Assembly (NCBI GenBank): GCA_964412105.1
Contig: CAYPNM010000093.1
Span: 1 to 6,924, forward strand
Reading direction: 5' to 3'
Source of the DNA: JAKAGZ01 sp964412105
Lineage (GTDB): Bacteria > Bacteroidota > Ignavibacteria > Ignavibacteriales > Ignavibacteriaceae
Length of the DNA stretch: 6,924 nt
The translations under genes were made by a program, and so were the position numbers. This document shows, piece by piece, positions 6,846 through 6,924 of this stretch. Within the stretch, counting starts at the first letter, position 1. The number at the start of each line of letters is the position of its first letter. Below the pieces are notes generated by a model, which was not told the origin of the DNA, ran no database searches, and saw nothing but the letters and a program-made list of their open reading frames with translations.

Positions 6846-6924
6846 ATGGGATTAAAAAAAATAAAAAAACCTAATGGTGAAGTTTATTATGTGGATGAAA
6901 GGGGCCATAGAATCTTTTCTAATA
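6846..6924 (+). CDS. N-terminus of an unidentified protein (3' partial)
   Basis: Only 26 complete codons are visible before the window ends. They encode a lysine-rich start (MGLKKIKKPNGEVYYVDERG), then HRIFSN. There is no signal peptide or hydrophobic stretch, so a cytoplasmic protein is likely. The strong AGGAGA site 5 bases upstream and the open, protein-like sequence make the start credible. The pattern of a short basic strand, a turn, then YYVD and a charged turn suggests a small beta-rich domain, but I do not recognise the family. The 162-base spacer upstream suggests its own promoter. Confidence 0.65.
   Translation, partial: MGLKKIKKPNGEVYYVDERGHRIFSN

Noticed and set aside
1..6924. 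Mobile element, CRISPR array, tRNA or defence system
   Set aside because: I found no transposase or integrase motif, no regularly spaced direct repeat, no cloverleaf and no nuclease or toxin gene. The gaps, not insertions, explain the interrupted genes.

Overview
The window looks like a piece of draft or metagenome scaffold from a low-GC Gram-negative bacterium of the Bacteroidota/Ignavibacteriota kind. The best evidence is the C-terminus of the phosphatase at 5496-6683. It carries a type IX secretion system (T9SS) type A sorting domain beginning NYPNPFNPSTTI, and T9SS is confined to that broad group. This wording of the motif is, from memory, especially common in Ignavibacteriota, so Ignavibacteria is my preferred but unproven assignment. 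Two runs of exactly 100 N (2504-2603 and 4959-5058) are conventional gaps of unknown true length, and both fall in or at genes.

Layout, left to right. Positions 1-82 may hold the broken start of a further minus-strand gene. Positions 87-2503 (minus strand) encode a GH2 beta-mannosidase with both catalytic glutamates; its first residues are lost in gap 1. On the other side of gap 1, plus strand, lie two tightly coupled genes: a [2Fe-2S] subunit (2638-3114) and a Tat-exported molybdopterin-binding subunit (3116-5127) of a xanthine-dehydrogenase-family molybdenum hydroxylase of the isoquinoline 1-oxidoreductase-like type. Gap 2 removes about 80 codons near the 3' end of the large subunit, including the part expected to hold the catalytic glutamate. 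The true C-terminus lies beyond the gap in a different frame from the one a literal reading of the N run gives. A 368-base AT-rich intergenic stretch follows, with a likely terminator, several inverted repeats and a sigma-70-like promoter. Next comes a secreted SapM-like acid phosphatase with a T9SS tag (5496-6683). After a 162-base spacer, a new plus-strand gene with a strong ribosome binding site begins at 6846 and runs off the window.

Functionally, only the two molybdenum hydroxylase genes clearly work together: the small subunit passes electrons between the Mo cofactor and an acceptor, and the large subunit carries the Tat signal for the pair. The mannosidase and the phosphatase are separate transcription units that fit a polymer-degrading, phosphate-scavenging lifestyle. 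I see no defence system, mobile element, CRISPR array, tRNA or rRNA, and no gene set that amounts to a convincing undescribed system. The points most worth checking are the two gaps, the apparent frame break at the left edge, and the hairpin-rich intergenic stretch.
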